A DNA stretch of 64,000 nucleotides from Flammeovirgaceae bacterium (GTDB lineage Bacteria > Bacteroidota > Bacteroidia > Cytophagales > Cyclobacteriaceae), in assembly GCA_020635915.1 (NCBI GenBank), contig JACJYU010000001.1, forward strand, positions 868,001 through 932,000, read 5' to 3'. Every line of letters begins with the position of its first letter. The first letter of the stretch is position 1. Below the pieces are notes generated by a model. It ran no database searches, had not been told where the DNA came from, and saw only the letters and a list, made by a program, of their open reading frames with translations. Made by a program: the position numbers and the translations under genes. Positions 60,505 through 64,000 of this stretch are shown here, in pieces.

Positions 60505-60587
60505 ATAGGCCCTTTATCTTTATAAAATAATTTTTCCTAAAACCTGAACCTGGCACCGTTCTGCCCGACTAAACCAGCAGAAAACCC

Positions 60588-61121
60588 ATGAAAAGCACTG
60601 GTGACATTTTTACGGAATGGCTTGTATTGGGATGCCAACACGGGGATGCCAAAGCGTTTGACCTGCTGGTGAAACGGTGGCACCCAAAAGTCCTAAAGAT
60701 GGCATACTGGCACAGTAAAAGTGGGCATGCGGCCAAGGATATCGCCCAGGAAACCTGGGCTGGCGTGGTCAAAGGGATTGACAAACTGCACGATCCGGCC
60801 CGTTTCCCGGTTTGGCTCAATCAAATTGTGTATAGGAAATCAGTGGACTGGGTCCGCAACATCCAAAAACAAAGAAGGGTGGGCCGGAATGAAGTGAAAG
60901 AATCAATGCATGCGGAGGACGGGGACGACAGTGACCGGTTGGAGCAGGTGATGAAGCACCTGCAGGCATTGCCGGAAGATCAAAAAATAATTCTAACGCT
61001 CTTCTACCTAAAGGGGCACAACATCAGGGAAATAAGCGAAATCCTAACCATACCCTTAGGCACCGTAAAATCCAGGTTGTTCGGTGCAAGGGAACATTTA
61101 AAGAAAAAAATAAACTTTTGA
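60588..61121 (+). CDS. ECF-type RNA polymerase sigma factor
   Basis: The 177-residue protein has sigma-70 region 2 (AFDLLVKRWHPKVLKMAYW, then DIAQETWAGVVKGIDKL, about 23-67) and region 4 with a helix-turn-helix (REISEILTIPLGTVKSRLFGAREHLKKK, about 144-171, in parts). There is no region 1 or 3, which is the group IV (extracytoplasmic function) layout. The next gene, 4 bases after, encodes a small membrane protein on the same strand, the usual place of an anti-sigma factor. The signal is unknown. Confidence 0.9.
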   Translation: MKSTGDIFTEWLVLGCQHGDAKAFDLLVKRWHPKVLKMAYWHSKSGHAAKDIAQETWAGVVKGIDKLHDPARFPVWLNQIVYRKSVDWVRNIQKQRRVGRNEVKESMHAEDGDDSDRLEQVMKHLQALPEDQKIILTLFYLKGHNIREISEILTIPLGTVKSRLFGAREHLKKKINF

Positions 61122-61125
61122 CATT

Positions 61126-61512
61126 ATGAAAACACATGAAGAAATCGATCAATTGATCCGCCAGGCACTCAGTGCGGAAGAGGCCAAGTTTTACAATGAA
61201 CTGGCTGAGCAGGATTTAACCCAAATGGTTGGCGGCCTCTTTCAGGGAAAAATGAAGTGGTTTACCATAATGACCATAATAGCCATGCTTATTCTGTTTG
61301 TGGGGGCAGTCTTTTGTGCCATCAGGTTTTTCCAAACAGACAATATAAAGGAAATGCTCGTTTGGGGGGCAGGGGCATTTATGTTGTTTTTTGCCGTTGG
61401 CTTCCTGAAGCTTTTTCAGTGGATGCAGATGGAGAAAAACGCGATCATGCGTGAAATCAAAAGGATGGAATTGCAAATTGTTGCCCTTAGCGGCAAACTG
61501 GACAAGGCCTAG
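61126..61512 (+). CDS. Small membrane protein paired with the ECF sigma factor
   Basis: The 128-residue protein has a soluble N-terminal helix region (MKTHEEIDQLIRQALSAEE), two hydrophobic helices (about 46-66 and 77-96) and a C-terminal helix (MEKNAIMREIKRMELQIVAL). The pattern, including KNAIMREIKRMELQ, looks like the family I know as DUF6768, often found beside sigma factors. By position it may hold the sigma factor at the membrane, but it lacks a classical zinc-binding anti-sigma domain. Role inferred. Confidence 0.75.
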   Translation: MKTHEEIDQLIRQALSAEEAKFYNELAEQDLTQMVGGLFQGKMKWFTIMTIIAMLILFVGAVFCAIRFFQTDNIKEMLVWGAGAFMLFFAVGFLKLFQWMQMEKNAIMREIKRMELQIVALSGKLDKA

Positions 61513-61513
61513 C

Positions 61514-62734
61514 TCAATCAAACCTGATGGCCTTGATCGGGTTGATACGGGACACGATGGCCGTGGGCACGAGCAACACCAGGGCCACAACGGTAAACAC
61601 CAGCAGGTTGAGCAAGGCCACCATGCCCCAGTCCCAACTGATGGGGACAAAACTCATATAATAATCGTGGGGGTTAAGCCGTGCCCACCGAAACCGGTAC
61701 TGGAGGTAACAAAGCCCCAGGCCGAGCACATTGCCATAGGCCAGCCCCTTTGCCACTAGGTGGATACCACTATATACAAATACCGACCGGACCAGGCGGT
61801 TGCCCGCCCCCATTGATTTAAGCAAGCCGATCATCTGGGTGCGCTCCATCACCAGGATCAAAACCACCGAAACCATATTGACGCACACCACGGTAAGGAT
61901 GACGGCCAACAGGATGTTCACCTGGCGGCTGATCAGCCCAAGCCATTCAAATACCTGAACATACTTATCGCTCACCTTCTCCAGGTACAAATCATAATCC
62001 ATGTCTTTCCCAATGGCATCATAGGCCTTGTCAATATCTTTAGGGTCTTTCACAAACACCTCCAACCCGCCAGCCACACTGTCCGCCCAGTCGTTGAGCC
62101 TGGCAATCAACCGGATGTCGCCAATGATTACCTTACTGTCGTAGTAGTCCGAGAGGTTGGTTTCATAGATGCCCACAACCTTCAGCTTCCTAAACCGGGG
62201 TGGGTTTTGAAAAAAATGCACAATGACCTCATCGTTTACTTTTGCTTTTATCTTGTTGGCAATGGTCCGGCTGAGTACCGTTTCAAAAGCATAGTTGGAG
62301 TCCGGCAAATGAAGGAATTCCCCTTCCACCATGTTTTGTTTAAAGGCATTGAGGTCAAAGCTTTTTCCCACGCCCTTAAACACAATCCCCAACACTTCGT
62401 CATCGGTCTTGATCAGGCCGGCCTTGTGCGCATACTCCTGCACATGGTCGATATACCCGTACTTTTCATAATCCTTGTACAGGTCGATATCATAAAAAAA
62501 CGGCTGCTCCTCAATGGAGTTGTTCATGGTAAAGCGGGTGACGATCAGGTGGGAACTAAAGCTGTATATTTTGTTTTTGATCGTCTCCTGGAATCCTTCC
62601 ATGATCAAAAAAGAAACGATTGCCGCGCCCAGGCCAATGGCAATGCTGGCAACGGCTATCTTATGGGTGATGGAAGAAAACCCGTCTTTCTGTTCCCTGC
62701 TTATCCTTTTTGATATGAAGTACCCAAGGTTCAA
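61514..62734 (-). CDS. LolC/E-type ABC transporter permease
   Basis: The 406-residue protein has the MacB/LolCE layout: an N-terminal membrane helix (about 24-47), a large extracytoplasmic domain (about 50-270) and three C-terminal helices (near 275-300, 320-345 and 370-398). The block RTQMIGLLKSMGAGNRLVRSVFVYSG is the FtsX-family coupling loop (in parts). In Bacteroidetes one permease of this size stands in for LolC and LolE, exporting lipoproteins to LolA; a LolA is encoded at 18139. No ATPase gene is adjacent. Confidence 0.85.
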   Translation of the reverse strand: MNLGYFISKRISREQKDGFSSITHKIAVASIAIGLGAAIVSFLIMEGFQETIKNKIYSFSSHLIVTRFTMNNSIEEQPFFYDIDLYKDYEKYGYIDHVQEYAHKAGLIKTDDEVLGIVFKGVGKSFDLNAFKQNMVEGEFLHLPDSNYAFETVLSRTIANKIKAKVNDEVIVHFFQNPPRFRKLKVVGIYETNLSDYYDSKVIIGDIRLIARLNDWADSVAGGLEVFVKDPKDIDKAYDAIGKDMDYDLYLEKVSDKYVQVFEWLGLISRQVNILLAVILTVVCVNMVSVVLILVMERTQMIGLLKSMGAGNRLVRSVFVYSGIHLVAKGLAYGNVLGLGLCYLQYRFRWARLNPHDYYMSFVPISWDWGMVALLNLLVFTVVALVLLVPTAIVSRINPIKAIRFD

Positions 62735-62781
62735 GATATTGGCTTAATTTTGATTGAATCAATAAGCAAATTACTTATAAA

Positions 62782-63936
62782 ATGATAAGGACAATTGGGT
62801 TATCCGTTTTTTTGTGGACGTGTGCCCTGTCTTGCAAAGGACAGCACCCCGACAATATTATAACGGGGGCCATGCAGCTTGATTTGCTGGTGCCCAAGCT
62901 GGAGGGCAAGCGGGTGGCCTTGCTCGTCAACCACACCTCACGGGTAGGAAGTGCCCACCTGGCCGACACGCTCGCCAGCCTGGGCGTAAACCTGGTAAAA
63001 ATATTTTCCCCGGAGCACGGCTTCAGGGGCCAGGCGGCCGATGGTGAAAAAGTCAATAATTCCGTTGATAAAAAAACAGGGCTGCCCATCGTCTCCCTTT
63101 ATGGCAACGCCAAAAAACCCACTGCCGAACAATTGAAGGATGTGGACGTAGTCATTTTTGACATTCAGGACGTGGGCGTGCGGTTTTACACCTACATCAG
63201 TTCCCTATATTATATGATGGAAGCCTGCGGGGAAAACAATACCACCGTAATGGTGCTGGACAGGCCCAACCCCAACAGTTTTATTGACGGCCCCATATTG
63301 GAGCCTGGGTTCAAATCGTTCGTGGGGATCATCCCCATACCCATCGCGCACGGAATGACGGTGGGCGAGCTGGCCACCATGATGCTGGGGGAAAAATGGC
63401 TTGATGGTGGCCTCCAATGCCGGTTGGAGGTAATCCCTATGAAGCACTATGCCCATGGCCAGGAATATATCCTGCCCGTAAAGCCATCGCCCAACCTGCC
63501 TACGCAACATGCCGTTGTATTGTACCCTTCCTTATGCCTGTTTGAAGGAACAGTGGTCAGTGTGGGGCGCGGGACCCCCATGCCCTTTGAAGTGATCGGC
63601 AACCCGCAACTGACAGGGTACCCCTTCACCTTTACGCCCGTAAGCACCCCGGGCATGTCCATTCACCCGCCCCATGAAAACAAAACCTGTTATGGCCTTG
63701 ACCTCCGCGACACAAAGACAGCCCCGGGCATCTCATTAAAATATTTATTGGAATTTTATAACGCCTATCCCGAAAAGGACAAATTTTTTACCCCTTACTT
63801 CAATATCCTTGCAGGCACCGATAAGTTAAAAGGGCAAATCATGTCGGGAATGACGGAAGACGAAATCAAACTCACCTGGCAAAATGGTTTGGATGCCTTT
63901 AAGGCCCTCAGGAAAAAATATTTGTTGTACAACTAG
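62782..63936 (+). CDS. DUF1343 / NamZ-type exo-beta-N-acetylmuramidase
   Basis: Exported protein of 384 residues with a signal peptide (TIGLSVFLWTCALSC, with a possible lipid-modified Cys at 17). The DUF1343 core is complete: RVALLVNHTSRVG near 42-54, FSPEHGFRGQAADGE near 75-89, LPIVSLYG, VIFDIQDVGVRFYTYISSL near 126-144 and GRGTPMPFEVIGNP. The founding member, NamZ, removes MurNAc from the non-reducing end of peptidoglycan fragments, so a role in wall turnover or recycling is likely. No MurNAc uptake or kinase gene is seen in the window. Confidence 0.9.
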   Translation: MIRTIGLSVFLWTCALSCKGQHPDNIITGAMQLDLLVPKLEGKRVALLVNHTSRVGSAHLADTLASLGVNLVKIFSPEHGFRGQAADGEKVNNSVDKKTGLPIVSLYGNAKKPTAEQLKDVDVVIFDIQDVGVRFYTYISSLYYMMEACGENNTTVMVLDRPNPNSFIDGPILEPGFKSFVGIIPIPIAHGMTVGELATMMLGEKWLDGGLQCRLEVIPMKHYAHGQEYILPVKPSPNLPTQHAVVLYPSLCLFEGTVVSVGRGTPMPFEVIGNPQLTGYPFTFTPVSTPGMSIHPPHENKTCYGLDLRDTKTAPGISLKYLLEFYNAYPEKDKFFTPYFNILAGTDKLKGQIMSGMTEDEIKLTWQNGLDAFKALRKKYLLYN

Positions 63937-64000
63937 CCAGGCATCTGGCAGAAAAGTGCCGCAACTGTTCCGTTAGGGGCAATTTCGATTTTCAAATGAA

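Noticed and set aside
63937..63950. Hairpin GCCAG-GCAT-CTGGC after the NamZ gene
   Set aside because: Only 5 bp, and no T-run follows; too weak to call a terminator.

Overview
The window reads as chromosomal DNA of an aerobic or microaerobic member of the Bacteroidetes, most likely of the Cytophagales. This rests on the gene content (secreted BNR-repeat and DUF5916 proteins, a 464-residue type III-fold arginine decarboxylase, YceI proteins, a short CcoS, class 2 PyrD, MenA) and on several TAnnTTTG-type promoter elements at gene starts. No rRNA, tRNA, CRISPR array or intact mobile element was recognised. Coding density is high and both strands are used.

Region 1 (1-13588) is an energy-conservation block. 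A divergent ferredoxin, cut by the left edge, precedes korAB (2-oxoacid:ferredoxin oxidoreductase). The korB stop codon overlaps the nuoA start codon, and nuoABCDHIJKLMN follows. nuoE, nuoF and nuoG, which form the NADH-oxidising module, are absent from the cluster. The layout suggests electrons pass from 2-oxoglutarate to ferredoxin to an 11-subunit complex I and then to quinone. A small uncharacterised protein closes the operon.

Region 2 (13711-26501) is housekeeping and envelope: a small beta-barrel protein, a large BNR/Asp-box protein, a cold-shock-domain protein with a charged N-terminal extension, LolA, FtsK, PyrD, a phosphoesterase, a DUF5916 protein and a lipid A acyltransferase-like protein. 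Region 3 (26619-33724) encodes an AddB/AddA-like helicase-nuclease pair. About 1 kb of REP-like palindromic repeats lies between the two genes, with decayed IS200-type transposase and HsdS-like fragments.

Region 4 (33813-45209) holds a membrane-anchored patatin-like lipase, an FAD oxidoreductase, a 2-hydroxyacid dehydrogenase, the cbb3-oxidase assembly genes ccoS and ccoI without the oxidase genes, a tandem universal stress protein, MenA, a glutathione peroxidase and ArgS. Region 5 (45356-49688) is a polyamine cluster: a deoxyhypusine-synthase-like enzyme, an agmatinase-family enzyme and arginine decarboxylase. Region 6 (49675-56723) holds three YceI-family genes around a porin-like gene, a lipoprotein, a serine hydrolase, a Crp/Fnr-family regulator, an NTF2-like protein and a YHS-domain protein. 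Three TTGA-N6-TCAA-like palindromes, two here and one upstream of the stress-protein gene, could be sites for a Crp/Fnr-type factor. Region 7 (56987-64000) carries an EF-G paralogue, a HAD phosphatase, a DPM1-like glycosyltransferase, an ECF sigma factor with a membrane partner, a LolC/E-type permease and a NamZ (DUF1343) muramidase.

All calls come from reading the sequence and from knowledge of the families. No database search was run.
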